Below, piece by piece: positions 1 through 7,526 of a DNA stretch of 8,991 bases; the first letter of the stretch is position 1, and the number at the start of each line of letters is the position of its first letter. The stretch is from the NCBI GenBank assembly GCA_029864785.1, contig JAOTST010000045.1, positions 1-8,991 of the forward strand, written 5' to 3'. The notes under the pieces were generated by a model. The model had not been told where the DNA came from. It saw only the letters and a list, made by a program, of their open reading frames with translations, and made no database searches. Made by a program: the position numbers and the translations under genes. Source of the stretch: Chromatiales bacterium. Its GTDB lineage: Bacteria; Pseudomonadota; Gammaproteobacteria; Thiohalomonadales; Thiohalomonadaceae.

Positions 1-2
1 AA

Positions 3-79
3 CTCCTCTCCATACCGCACTATTCCCTACTATTCGTATGTAATTTACCCTATTTTTGTTCATCTCGCGTAACTATCAA
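3..79 (-). promoter_or_regulatory. Possible promoter and ribosome binding site of a divergent gene beyond the left edge
   Basis: On the minus strand, TTGATA (79 to 74) and AAAAAT (57 to 52) are 16 bases apart and resemble a weak sigma-70 promoter. Further on, GGAGAGGAG (11 to 3) is a very strong Shine-Dalgarno-like sequence whose start codon would fall just outside the window. In E. coli the gene divergent from coaBC is radC, so radC is the likely owner, but no coding sequence of it is visible here. Confidence 0.35.
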
Positions 80-108
80 ACCCTCATCACACCATTTGTA
101 AGAAGCTC

Positions 109-117
109 TGGTAAAAT
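109..117 (+). promoter_or_regulatory. Extended -10 promoter element abutting the coaBC start codon
   Basis: TG-G-TAAAAT (109-117) matches an extended -10 element (TGnTAtaaT-like). No good -35 hexamer lies 16 to 18 bases upstream, which is common for extended -10 promoters. Transcription would start about seven bases downstream, at or next to the A of the coaBC ATG at 124, leaving no room for a ribosome binding site. This is a pattern reading only. Confidence 0.4.
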
Positions 118-123
118 ATCGCT

Positions 124-1374
124 ATGTCTGTAAAAAATGTTGTCACAAATCACCTCACAAATCGTCGAGTACTGCTCGCCATCAGCGGTGGCATCGCCGC
201 CTATAAAACTCCCGAACTAGTGCGTCAATTGATTAAGTCGGGGGCTGAGGTTCGCGTCATCATGAGCGCATCAGCAGGTCAGTTTGTCACTCCTTTGACT
301 CTGCAAGTGCTATCGGGGCACCCCGTCTATTCAGACCTGTTCGAGTTGGAACAAGCCGCCGAACAGCCTGATCATCATGAGCAGCAGAACAGCGCGATGA
401 ACCACATTGAGCTAGCTCGTTGGGCCGATGTCATCCTGATAGCCCCTGCTACTGCCAACACTATCACCAAAATTGCTCAAGGGATGGCAGACGATCTCCT
501 CTCCACCACCTTGCTGGCATCCACGGCAGCGATAATGATCGCCCCAGCCATGAATAGCCAGATGTGGCTCGCCGAAGCCACACAAAAAAATATTACCCAG
601 TTACAGCAACGCGGAACAACAATCATCGGCCCAGCATCCGGAGAGCTCGCCTGTGGTGAGATCGGAGAGGGGCGTCTGGTCGAAAATAGTGTGCTCCTAC
701 AGGCGCTCAACCACCACTTTTCAGAGGGCCCTCTCAGCGGTGTCCAAATCACCATTAGCGCCGGCCCAACCCGCGAACCTATCGACCCGGTACGCTACAT
801 CAGCAATCGCAGCTCAGGAAAAATGGGTTATGCACTGGCCGAAGCCGCACAACGAATGGGAGCAGATGTTCGACTGGTTTCAGGACCGGTATCAATAACA
901 CCACCGGTAGGAGTAACGCTTATTCAGGTAGAGAGTGCACGAGAGATGCACAGTGCCGTCATGGAAAACAGCGGTGAAATATTCATCGCCTGTGCGGCGG
1001 TGGCCGACTACCACCTGAGTGAGGTTCCCGTGCAGAAAATCAAAAAATCCAATTCAGTACTAACCCTAACGCTCAGCCCCAATCCAGATATCCTCAAAGA
1101 AGTTGCCCAACAAGCCACCCCCCCATTTACTGTTGGATTTGCCGCAGAGACTGAAAATCTGGAGAAGCATGCGCTCAATAAGATGGCGCAGAAGGGGATC
1201 GACATGATTGCCGCCAATCTTGTCGGAGATGTAGACAGCGGCTTTGATCATGATCACAATAGGCTCTCGGTCTACTGGCGTGATGGAGTAAGCCAACTTG
1301 AACTTGCCTCAAAAAAAATTATCGCCGAGCAGCTCATGTCGCTCGTGCATAAACAGTTTTTAACCCAAAAATAA
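124..1374 (+). CDS. coaBC: Bifunctional phosphopantothenoylcysteine decarboxylase / phosphopantothenate-cysteine ligase (CoaBC)
   Basis: CoaBC joins cysteine to 4'-phosphopantothenate (CTP-dependent CoaB half) and decarboxylates the product to 4'-phosphopantetheine (FMN-dependent CoaC half), two steps of cytosolic coenzyme A synthesis. The N-terminal flavoprotein domain (about residues 14-195) shows SGGIAAYK (21-28), the catalytic His94 in HIEL, PAMN (Asn144) and the lid cysteine Cys177 in ACGEIGEGR. The CoaB half (about 208-416) shows AGPTREPIDPVRYISN, SSGKMG, CAAVADY and the KIKK motif (305-308). Length is 416 residues against about 406 in E. coli; the excess is a slightly longer N-terminus and a Gln/His/Glu-rich insertion at about 76-92. 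The start is forced: an in-frame TAA lies at 112-114 and no ATG, GTG or TTG follows before the first conserved strand. It heads the block with dut nine bases downstream, as in E. coli. Confidence 0.97.
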   Translation: MSVKNVVTNHLTNRRVLLAISGGIAAYKTPELVRQLIKSGAEVRVIMSASAGQFVTPLTLQVLSGHPVYSDLFELEQAAEQPDHHEQQNSAMNHIELARWADVILIAPATANTITKIAQGMADDLLSTTLLASTAAIMIAPAMNSQMWLAEATQKNITQLQQRGTTIIGPASGELACGEIGEGRLVENSVLLQALNHHFSEGPLSGVQITISAGPTREPIDPVRYISNRSSGKMGYALAEAAQRMGADVRLVSGPVSITPPVGVTLIQVESAREMHSAVMENSGEIFIACAAVADYHLSEVPVQKIKKSNSVLTLTLSPNPDILKEVAQQATPPFTVGFAAETENLEKHALNKMAQKGIDMIAANLVGDVDSGFDHDHNRLSVYWRDGVSQLELASKKIIAEQLMSLVHKQFLTQK

Positions 1375-1383
1375 TCATTAGAT

Positions 1384-1839
1384 ATGCAACCAATTCAACT
1401 CAAAATACTCGATCCACGAATCGGCAACGAGATCCCGATGCCCGAATATGCTACACACGGCTCTGCCGGCCTCGACCTGCGTGCATGCCTCGATCAAGCA
1501 ATCTCCATTGCGCCGGGTGAGACCCAGCTAATCCCGACTGGCATGGCCATTCATATCGACTCACCTGATCTTGCCGCCATGTTGCTGCCACGCTCGGGGC
1601 TCGGTCATAAACATGGTATCGTGCTGGGTAATCTGGTGGGGCTAATCGACTCAGACTATCAGGGACAGCTCTTTGTCTCATGCTGGAACCGTAGCGATAC
1701 CCCGTTTACCATAGAGATTGGCGAACGCATTGCGCAGATGGTCATTGTTCCTGTTGTGCAGGCACAATTTGAGATCGTCGACGAATTTGATGCCAGTCAA
1801 CGTGGTGAAGGTGGATTTGGGCATACTGGGAGAACGTAG
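1384..1839 (+). CDS. dut: Deoxyuridine 5'-triphosphate nucleotidohydrolase (dUTPase)
   Basis: dUTPase hydrolyses dUTP to dUMP and pyrophosphate, keeping uracil out of DNA and supplying dUMP for thymidylate synthesis. It acts as a cytosolic homotrimer. All five family motifs are present: AGLDLRA (28-34), PRSGLG (69-74), GLIDSDYQG (86-94, containing the catalytic aspartate), ERIAQM (114-119), and the C-terminal glycine-rich arm [11 protein letters not shown] (140-150) that closes over the substrate. The 151-residue length equals that of the E. coli enzyme and the alignment needs no gaps from memory. The ATG start is nine bases after the coaBC stop without a clear Shine-Dalgarno sequence, so translational coupling to coaBC is likely. 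Nothing is missing or unusual. Confidence 0.97.
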   Translation: MQPIQLKILDPRIGNEIPMPEYATHGSAGLDLRACLDQAISIAPGETQLIPTGMAIHIDSPDLAAMLLPRSGLGHKHGIVLGNLVGLIDSDYQGQLFVSCWNRSDTPFTIEIGERIAQMVIVPVVQAQFEIVDEFDASQRGEGGFGHTGRT

Positions 1840-1844
1840 AGACC

Positions 1845-3002
1845 GTGGCACTGTTTAAAGGAAGAGGATCCAAGGAGAAGGTTAAAAACGAGAAACCCAA
1901 AAAGGTGCCTCAATTTAAGGGACTGTCGATCGGTAAAATCCTCTGGTCAGGTTTTTTGGTGATCGCCATCATTACTCTCCTCAGCGCTTATAGTAGCTAT
2001 CTCCTCTATGCCGAACTGATTGATAATAATCATGATGATCAACAATCGGCTATCGCTACACGGGCAGCGGCAGTCCTCTCCGCACGGCTTAATGGCCTAA
2101 GTCGGCAAATTGAGCACATCCTTGACGATGAGCTCATCCAAAGCGCCTTAAGTGAACACCCAGCCGATGATCTTACGCCCCCAAACACCCTGCAAACCCG
2201 ATTAACCGAGCAGCTACCCCAGTTAATACGCCAGGTGATCATCGATAGCAACACTCAACCCAACGACCAGATCCAGCCGCCATTAAGCTACGCATGCCTG
2301 GAGCTTCCCGCGCTGAAGAGCCCCATCCTGGAACTGCATCGCTTTGGCACCACTGAACAACACCTCGACATCGCCTTTCCGATCGGCGATGCCAGCAACA
2401 GTCGTAGCCTGCTGTTAAGCTTTGACGTCCGTATGGTTAACCAATGGCTCAAAAGCATTGATAGTGGTGACAGTTATATCGCCCTACAGCAGCAGATCGA
2501 TAGCCATGCGCCCCTCACCTTTGGGCAGACTGGCAATCTCCAGCTATCTGGAAGTCACAACGTCATCACCCACACTATTCCTGCAACGCATTTTCAGGTC
2601 ACCGTAGCCCTCCCCATCGTTGAGTCCCTCACTCAAATAGAACGTATCCTTTTCTTTGCTAATTTTGCTGTGGCACTCCTATTTGTGGCTCTGGCACTCT
2701 GGGCCACACTCGCCATCGTTCGTCTCATTCTTAACAAAGATCTGCGCACTCTTGGCTCGCTCATGAAACAACCATCCTCTCACATTCACCATATTTTGCC
2801 GATCAAGCTTGCGGAGTTAAGGAGTTGTGCTGAAGAGATTAAAGGCCATCTGGGAATTAACGATAACGCAGCAATAGCCGACGAAACCACAAACACAAAA
2901 GATCAAGAGAATGAAATATCCCCTCTGTTTCAACCCGATATCACGGTTGATGTTGAGCCAGTGGATGCCCAAGAGAGTCAACCAACCGACGAAACGAAAT
3001 AG
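1845..3002 (+). CDS. Two-pass membrane protein resembling the N-terminal membrane module of long AlgC proteins, without the mutase domain
   Basis: This 385-residue protein has a basic cytoplasmic start (Lys/Arg-rich, 1-31), a membrane helix at about 32-55, a periplasmic domain at about 56-266, a second helix at about 268-292, and a charged cytoplasmic tail with an acidic end. I see no kinase, HAMP, GGDEF or enzymatic motif. It sits exactly between dut and argB, where Pseudomonas has algC (phosphomannomutase/phosphoglucomutase). Long AlgC forms carry a similar helix-periplasmic domain-helix region before the enzyme. The mutase phosphoserine motif (TASHNP-like) is absent from the whole window, so this is probably the membrane module alone. 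The GTG start at 1845 lies five bases after dut, with GGGAGA at 1828-1833 and AGAG nearer; no ATG occurs near the start. The stop directly abuts argB. It could also be an unrelated membrane protein of unknown function. Confidence 0.75.
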   Translation: MALFKGRGSKEKVKNEKPKKVPQFKGLSIGKILWSGFLVIAIITLLSAYSSYLLYAELIDNNHDDQQSAIATRAAAVLSARLNGLSRQIEHILDDELIQSALSEHPADDLTPPNTLQTRLTEQLPQLIRQVIIDSNTQPNDQIQPPLSYACLELPALKSPILELHRFGTTEQHLDIAFPIGDASNSRSLLLSFDVRMVNQWLKSIDSGDSYIALQQQIDSHAPLTFGQTGNLQLSGSHNVITHTIPATHFQVTVALPIVESLTQIERILFFANFAVALLFVALALWATLAIVRLILNKDLRTLGSLMKQPSSHIHHILPIKLAELRSCAEEIKGHLGINDNAAIADETTNTKDQENEISPLFQPDITVDVEPVDAQESQPTDETK

Positions 3003-3896
<894 letters not shown>

Positions 3897-3940
3897 TCCT
3901 CCCTTTACGAAGCAGCAATAGCCAAATAACGATCGAGATC

Positions 3941-4534
3941 ATGCCTGAAGAAAATAGCAAACCGTCACGCCGCCAGCAGATTCTGGAGACCCTCGCCCAA
4001 CAATTAGAGGCTAAGCCAGGTCAAAAGATCACGACTGCATCGCTGGCAAAAGCCGTCGGCGTATCGGAGGCTGCACTCTATCGCCACTTCCCCAGCAAGG
4101 CCCGGATGTACGAGGGGCTGATTGAATTTATTGAAGACTCCATATTCGGAATCATCGCTCGCATTATCGAAGATGATGCAACCAGTAGCGGCCGCTGTAA
4201 AAAAATTACCGCTCTCATCCTCACATTCTCAGAACGCAATCCTGGGATTAGTCGAATATTGGTAGGAGATGCACTAATGGGTGAACACGAGCGCCTTCAC
4301 GCACGCATTGTGCAGCTTTTTGATCGAATAGAGTCACAGTATAAACAGATTATGCGTGAAGGAAATCTGGCCAATGAACTACAACGTGAAGTGCACATCG
4401 CCGCCAGCGCCAACCTGTTTCTATCATTCGCCGAGGGGCGCATGAATCAATATGTTCGTAGCCACTTTAAACGCTCCCCAACAGCTGAATGGGAACTTCA
4501 GTGGCAGGTCGTCAGCGGTGCTATCTTCGCCTAG
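3941..4534 (+). CDS. slmA: Nucleoid occlusion factor SlmA (TetR family)
   Basis: SlmA binds specific chromosomal sites and antagonises FtsZ polymerisation, so that the division ring does not form over the nucleoid. The 197-residue protein (198 in E. coli) has an N-terminal helix-turn-helix at about 30-53, containing the strongly conserved VGVSEAALYRHFPSK (39-53), followed by LIEFIEDS. The all-helical ligand/dimer domain includes the family signature SERNPG and the RILVGDALM segment that corresponds to the FtsZ-interacting region of the E. coli protein. The ATG has only a weak GAG (3935-3937) upstream and lies 44 bases after argB, possibly still in the same transcript. Placement between dut and convergent pyrE matches E. 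coli. The last four codons overlap the end of the convergent gene by 14 bases. Confidence 0.95.
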   Translation: MPEENSKPSRRQQILETLAQQLEAKPGQKITTASLAKAVGVSEAALYRHFPSKARMYEGLIEFIEDSIFGIIARIIEDDATSSGRCKKITALILTFSERNPGISRILVGDALMGEHERLHARIVQLFDRIESQYKQIMREGNLANELQREVHIAASANLFLSFAEGRMNQYVRSHFKRSPTAEWELQWQVVSGAIFA

Positions 4535-5147
4535 CTTTTAGCTCCATAAAGCGTTTATAGTCATCATCATATTTCTTGATTAGCTTCGACTTCTCCGCCT
4601 CTTTTTGGTGAATAAATGCCTCCTTAACGGAGATCTGATTGCGCGTTGCACGAATCTGCGCCATCGATGTCTCGGGCACCGACTGTCCACTACGTTCGAG
4701 GTCTGCAATCTTTCCCTGCTCCTCCTCCAGCTTTTCCTTAAGTTTGGCAATACTCACCAGACTCAATTCAAGATAGCCCTCAAAAACGGCGACTTTGCGA
4801 TCACGGGCAGCAGTAATCTCCTCCCCTTTAAGGAAAGTTGAAAGCAGCACGCGATCTCTAGATGCCTGCTCTTCGAGCCTCTTTTTCGACTCACTCTCTT
4901 TGATCCTCTGCTCATCCGCACGGCGACGTTCTGCCAAAATCTCTTCACGAGTTTTTGCTCGCCCCCTCACCTCTGTCGTTAGCCCTCGATTGTTAAGCGT
5001 TCGCGTCTCCTTCTGCGCATACTCGGGCGGCACCATGTTGCCACACTCTCGGTAACCTTCACTATTTTTCCAGCACTTGATCGCCGCAAAACTACCCTGT
5101 GCATACAACAGTGTTGCTGTAGCAATTAGAATTGGAAAAATTTTCAT
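4521..5147 (-). CDS. Exported coiled-coil protein with DUF4124-like N-terminus
   Basis: Function unknown. Residues 1-21 form a signal peptide (short basic start, hydrophobic core, probable cleavage after Ser-Phe-Ala), so the 208-residue product is predicted to be periplasmic. Residues 22-60 resemble DUF4124 (aromatic-Lys-x-Ser-x-Gly, then VPPEYAQKE), but with cysteines at 25 and 35 that could form a disulfide. From about 65 to 200 the chain is dominated by Glu, Lys, Arg and Ala with heptad-like leucines, indicating long charged coiled coils, and it ends in ARRR. The ATG follows the pyrE TAG directly (TAGATG), with GGGG at 5160-5157 as a weak Shine-Dalgarno sequence, so translation is probably coupled to pyrE. 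The stop lies inside slmA on the other strand. Proteins with the ECGN-VPPEYAQ segment recur in gammaproteobacteria as uncharacterised proteins. Confidence 0.85.
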   Translation of the reverse strand: MKIFPILIATATLLYAQGSFAAIKCWKNSEGYRECGNMVPPEYAQKETRTLNNRGLTTEVRGRAKTREEILAERRRADEQRIKESESKKRLEEQASRDRVLLSTFLKGEEITAARDRKVAVFEGYLELSLVSIAKLKEKLEEEQGKIADLERSGQSVPETSMAQIRATRNQISVKEAFIHQKEAEKSKLIKKYDDDYKRFMELKARRR

Positions 5148-5792
5148 CTAGCTAACCCCATACTGATTACGGTAAGCCTCAACGGCCTCTCGATTTTGAT
5201 CCATCGCACGATCACCTTCAAGGAACTGTAGCAGATCGGCCAGAGTAATAATGCTGGCCACAGTGATACCAAAATTAGATTCAACTTCCTGTATCGCCGA
5301 CTGTTCTCCCTTACCACGCTCCTGACGATCTAGTGCAATCACCACGCCTGAAGCCTTTGCATCATTGGCATCAATAATATCCATCGCCTCACGAATCGCC
5401 GTGCCCGCAGTAATCACATCATCGATAATCAATACGTTGCCATCAAGACCCGCTCCTACAAGGTTACCGCCCTCACCATGATCCTTCGCCTCCTTACGAT
5501 TAAAGCAGTAAGGAATATTGACATCATGATGTTCTGAGAGTGCTACCGCCGCAATCGTCGCCAGCGGAATACCTTTATAGGCTGGACCAAAGAGCACATC
5601 AAAATCGATCTTAGATTCAATGATTGCAGCCGCATAAAAACGCCCTAGCTGGGCTAACTGTGCGCCGGTATTAAATAGTCCCGCATTAAAAAAGTAGGGA
5701 CTGACCCGGCCTGATTTCAGAGTAAATTCACCAAAGCGTAATACGTCATTATCGATGGCAAACTGGATGAATTCACGTTTATAGTCTTGCAT
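5148..5792 (-). CDS. pyrE: Orotate phosphoribosyltransferase (PyrE)
   Basis: PyrE transfers the phosphoribosyl group of PRPP to orotate, giving orotidine monophosphate in pyrimidine synthesis; it is a cytosolic dimer with shared active sites. The 214-residue chain carries Lys26 in the LKSGR segment, YFFNAG (33-38), GPAYKGI (69-75), the flexible catalytic loop with Lys100, Lys103 and His105 ([13 protein letters not shown], 97-109), and the PRPP-binding signature [13 protein letters not shown] (120-132) with Asp124 and Asp125. Numbering agrees with E. coli PyrE. The ATG has a good ribosome site, GAGAG at 5803-5799, six bases upstream. The gene faces slmA as in E. coli, but rph, the upstream partner there, is replaced by a nuclease gene. 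The 68-base upstream gap shows no convincing attenuator hairpin with a T-run. Confidence 0.97.
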   Translation of the reverse strand: MQDYKREFIQFAIDNDVLRFGEFTLKSGRVSPYFFNAGLFNTGAQLAQLGRFYAAAIIESKIDFDVLFGPAYKGIPLATIAAVALSEHHDVNIPYCFNRKEAKDHGEGGNLVGAGLDGNVLIIDDVITAGTAIREAMDIIDANDAKASGVVIALDRQERGKGEQSAIQEVESNFGITVASIITLADLLQFLEGDRAMDQNREAVEAYRNQYGVS

Positions 5793-5860
5793 TAACGGCT
5801 CTCGCTTAAATGGTCTGGAAATAACCTCTATAGTAACTCAATTAGACAAAACGGAAAAAC

Positions 5861-6724
5861 CTACCGCCCACTTTCAATCGTCTCAATCATTCTGGGGTGA
5901 TAGAGTCGAATGAGCGGAGCCCCCTTACTCTGATGAACCCACCCTCTGATCGTAATCAACTTGCCAACCAACTGTTGCGGAGCACGTCCACTTCGAACAA
6001 AGGGAGCCAGATGCTCCTTGCGAAGAAGTGCTTTTACACCACCTTTAAAGTAGAACATCCAAGCACTGCGCTTCTCTTCCGTTCGCTTAACCACACCCCT
6101 TAGACGGCGAAAGCTATTGCGAAAATTTTTTGCCGCCTCAATGGGATAAATCTTGAATTGCGGTAGCAGCCAGATCCCACGACCAGACTCCCGTGCCTCA
6201 CTTTCAGCGCTAAAATATTGATCTATAAGACGTACATTAGGGAGTTTAACCACTGCATGGGCAAATCCTTCCGCAAGGATCATGGCATTAATGTTCTTAC
6301 CCTCTTTGGTGAATATATGCGCCAACACCCGCCGATACTTATCATATCGCTCAGCGCCATACTCCAATCGCACCAGTTTCCCCTCGATTAACTCCTGCAA
6401 GTAGTCACTGGCTACATCACCGCCGGGATCTGCTGGCTGATTTCGATGAGCAACCTCTGGAGTATTCAAACCAATCAAACGAACTCTATTGCCGTTCTCA
6501 AGCACAACCGTATCACCATCAATCACTCGGGTAACACGGTAAAAGCCATTACCACTATCAATAGTGAGTTGCTCGGCCGCCGTACCTTCCGGAGGACGCT
6601 CATCAGTATAGTGTTGAACACCCTGACTATCTTGCCAACGATAGTAACTTTCTGCCGCAAGTAGAGGAGCCACGAGAAGAAGCACGACACCAAAGATGAG
6701 CTGAATTGTTGACCGCTTTTGCAT
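5861..6724 (-). CDS. Exported thermonuclease-family protein: DUF4124, staphylococcal-nuclease domain, OB-like C-terminal module
   Basis: Predicted secreted or periplasmic calcium-dependent nuclease of the staphylococcal nuclease family. Residues 1-24 form a signal peptide ending in a Leu-Ala-Ala site. Residues 25-45 are a DUF4124 segment (YYRWQD, VQHYTDERPP). The nuclease fold spans about 60-190. It keeps the catalytic residues in their usual motifs: DGDTV (69-73), Arg82 and Glu90 in RLIGLNTPE, and Arg132 in DKYRR; Asn87 stands where staphylococcal nuclease has Asp40, a common variant. Residues about 195-287 form a further beta-rich module with GKLITIRGWV and PLIRLYHPRMIE, typical of an OB-like domain attached to proteobacterial thermonucleases. 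The 287 residues run well beyond the roughly 150 of the core enzyme. The start has only a weak GAAG two bases upstream. It lies upstream of pyrE on the same strand. Substrate and location are inferred. Confidence 0.88.
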   Translation of the reverse strand: MQKRSTIQLIFGVVLLLVAPLLAAESYYRWQDSQGVQHYTDERPPEGTAAEQLTIDSGNGFYRVTRVIDGDTVVLENGNRVRLIGLNTPEVAHRNQPADPGGDVASDYLQELIEGKLVRLEYGAERYDKYRRVLAHIFTKEGKNINAMILAEGFAHAVVKLPNVRLIDQYFSAESEARESGRGIWLLPQFKIYPIEAAKNFRNSFRRLRGVVKRTEEKRSAWMFYFKGGVKALLRKEHLAPFVRSGRAPQQLVGKLITIRGWVHQSKGAPLIRLYHPRMIETIESGR

Positions 6725-6785
6725 CGCTTCATGGTAAGGTTAGCGCCGCCAATTAGCCAGAACAGATCCAATTGCGAGATAAAGT
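6725..6785. other. Divergent intergenic region with a CCAATT direct repeat
   Basis: This 61-base gap separates the divergently read nuclease gene and the SafE-like gene, so it should hold promoters for both. The hexamer CCAATT occurs at 6749-6754 and 6768-6773, 19 bases apart. No strong sigma-70 hexamer pair is evident on either strand. A binding-protein site is possible but unproven. Confidence 0.3.
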
Positions 6786-6788
6786 TTG
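6776..6788 (+). promoter_or_regulatory. Ribosome binding site fixing a TTG start
   Basis: GAG at 6776-6778 lies seven bases before the TTG at 6786-6788. An in-frame TAA at 6780-6782 rules out any earlier start, and the next codons already encode the first membrane helix, so the TTG is the most economical initiation codon for the SafE-like protein. Confidence 0.5.
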
Positions 6789-7526
6789 ACCTCAGCCCTC
6801 ATTACCGCCCTGATTTTGGGACTATTCAGTACCATTCATTGCGTGGGAATGTGCGGCGGCATTATGGGGGCACTCACCTACAGTCTGCCGCTAGAGGTTC
6901 GTAACAATCGCCGCCAGCTATGGCCCTACGTCCTGCTCTACAACTTGGGGCGTCTCCTTAGCTACACCCTCGCAGGAGCGTTATTTGGAAGCCTTGGCGC
7001 CATTCTCTACAAAACAGTCAGCCCCCACTTCGGCTACCTGTTCCTGCAATATATTGCGGCTCTGGTTATGGTTTCAGTCGGCCTCTATATCGCCGGCTGG
7101 TTTCCTAAATATGCCTATATCGAACGTTTAGCCGCTCCTATCTGGCGCTTTATGGAACCCTTTGGAAGACGCCTACTCCCCGTCTCATCGCCGTTTCAGG
7201 CCTTCGCCTATGGAATGATCTGGGGCTGGCTACCCTGTGGACTAGTCTACTCGGCACTACTACTAACCATTACCAGCAGTGGGCCACTTGAGGGGGGGTT
7301 ATTTATGCTCGCATTTGGCGTTGGAACCCTTCCTGCTATAATGGGTATAGCGCTAGTAGCCGAAAAGATCGTAAGATATGCAAGAAATCCGACCATTCGA
7401 ATGTTGGCCGGTCTGTTTTTAATCATGTTGGGACTAACCGGGCTGCTCTTTGCAGAACAGCTACACCAATTTAGCCCCTTTATGAGTACGTCAGATATGG
7501 AGTGCACCAGTGAACAACAGCTTTGA
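6786..7526 (+). CDS. SafE/DsbD-like six-helix membrane protein (sulfite exporter TauE/SafE annotation; UreH/DsbD_2 type)
   Basis: An inner-membrane protein of 246 residues with about six hydrophobic segments (roughly 3-28, 46-72, 82-104, 136-160, 165-190 and 203-225). The first helix ends in HCVGMCGG (18-25), a His/Cys/Met/Cys cluster suited to copper binding or thiol chemistry, and WGWLPCGLVY (146-155) supplies the second conserved Pro-Cys. These are signatures of the family often labelled sulfite exporter TauE/SafE or DsbD_2. In proteobacteria its members commonly sit beside cbb3 oxidase assembly genes (ccoG, ccoI, ccoS) and an FNR-type regulator, suggesting a part in copper or redox handling during oxidase assembly; sulfite export is not demonstrated. 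No oxidase genes are in this window. The start is TTG. The 3' end overlaps the following regulator gene by 17 bases in another frame. Confidence 0.85.
   Translation: MTSALITALILGLFSTIHCVGMCGGIMGALTYSLPLEVRNNRRQLWPYVLLYNLGRLLSYTLAGALFGSLGAILYKTVSPHFGYLFLQYIAALVMVSVGLYIAGWFPKYAYIERLAAPIWRFMEPFGRRLLPVSSPFQAFAYGMIWGWLPCGLVYSALLLTITSSGPLEGGLFMLAFGVGTLPAIMGIALVAEKIVRYARNPTIRMLAGLFLIMLGLTGLLFAEQLHQFSPFMSTSDMECTSEQQL
7499..7512 (+). promoter_or_regulatory. Ribosome binding site for the GTG start of the sigma-54 activator
   Basis: GGAG at 7499-7502 lies seven bases before the GTG at 7510-7512, inside the last codons of the upstream membrane-protein gene. The ideal spacing decides this start, and the 17-base gene overlap points to translational coupling of the two products. 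Confidence 0.65.

Noticed and set aside
477..755. Minus-strand open frame opposite coaBC
   Set aside because: It is a shadow of the conserved CoaBC reading frame, with no family resemblance or ribosome site; the same holds for the other long antisense frames over dut, slmA and the sigma-54 activator.
1245..1256. Perfect 12-base palindrome TGATCATGATCA
   Set aside because: It encodes conserved-looking CoaBC residues (Asp-His-Asp-His) within the gene and has no regulatory position.
2018..2050. FNR-like half sites TTGAT and ATCAA
   Set aside because: The spacing is far longer than the four bases an FNR box needs, and the site is within coding sequence.
5793..5860. Attenuator or terminator upstream of pyrE
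   Set aside because: There are T-runs on the minus strand but no stable stem before them, so no attenuation signal can be supported.
6730..6747. Sigma-54 promoter-like GG-N10-GC patterns on both strands of the divergent spacer
   Set aside because: Only the GG and GC doublets fit; the rest of the TGGCAC and TTGC consensus is absent, and such doublets are frequent by chance.
7477..7496. Possible SlmA binding site around GAGTAC
   Set aside because: Only about seven of twelve positions match the palindromic GTGAGTACTCAC consensus and it lies within a coding region.
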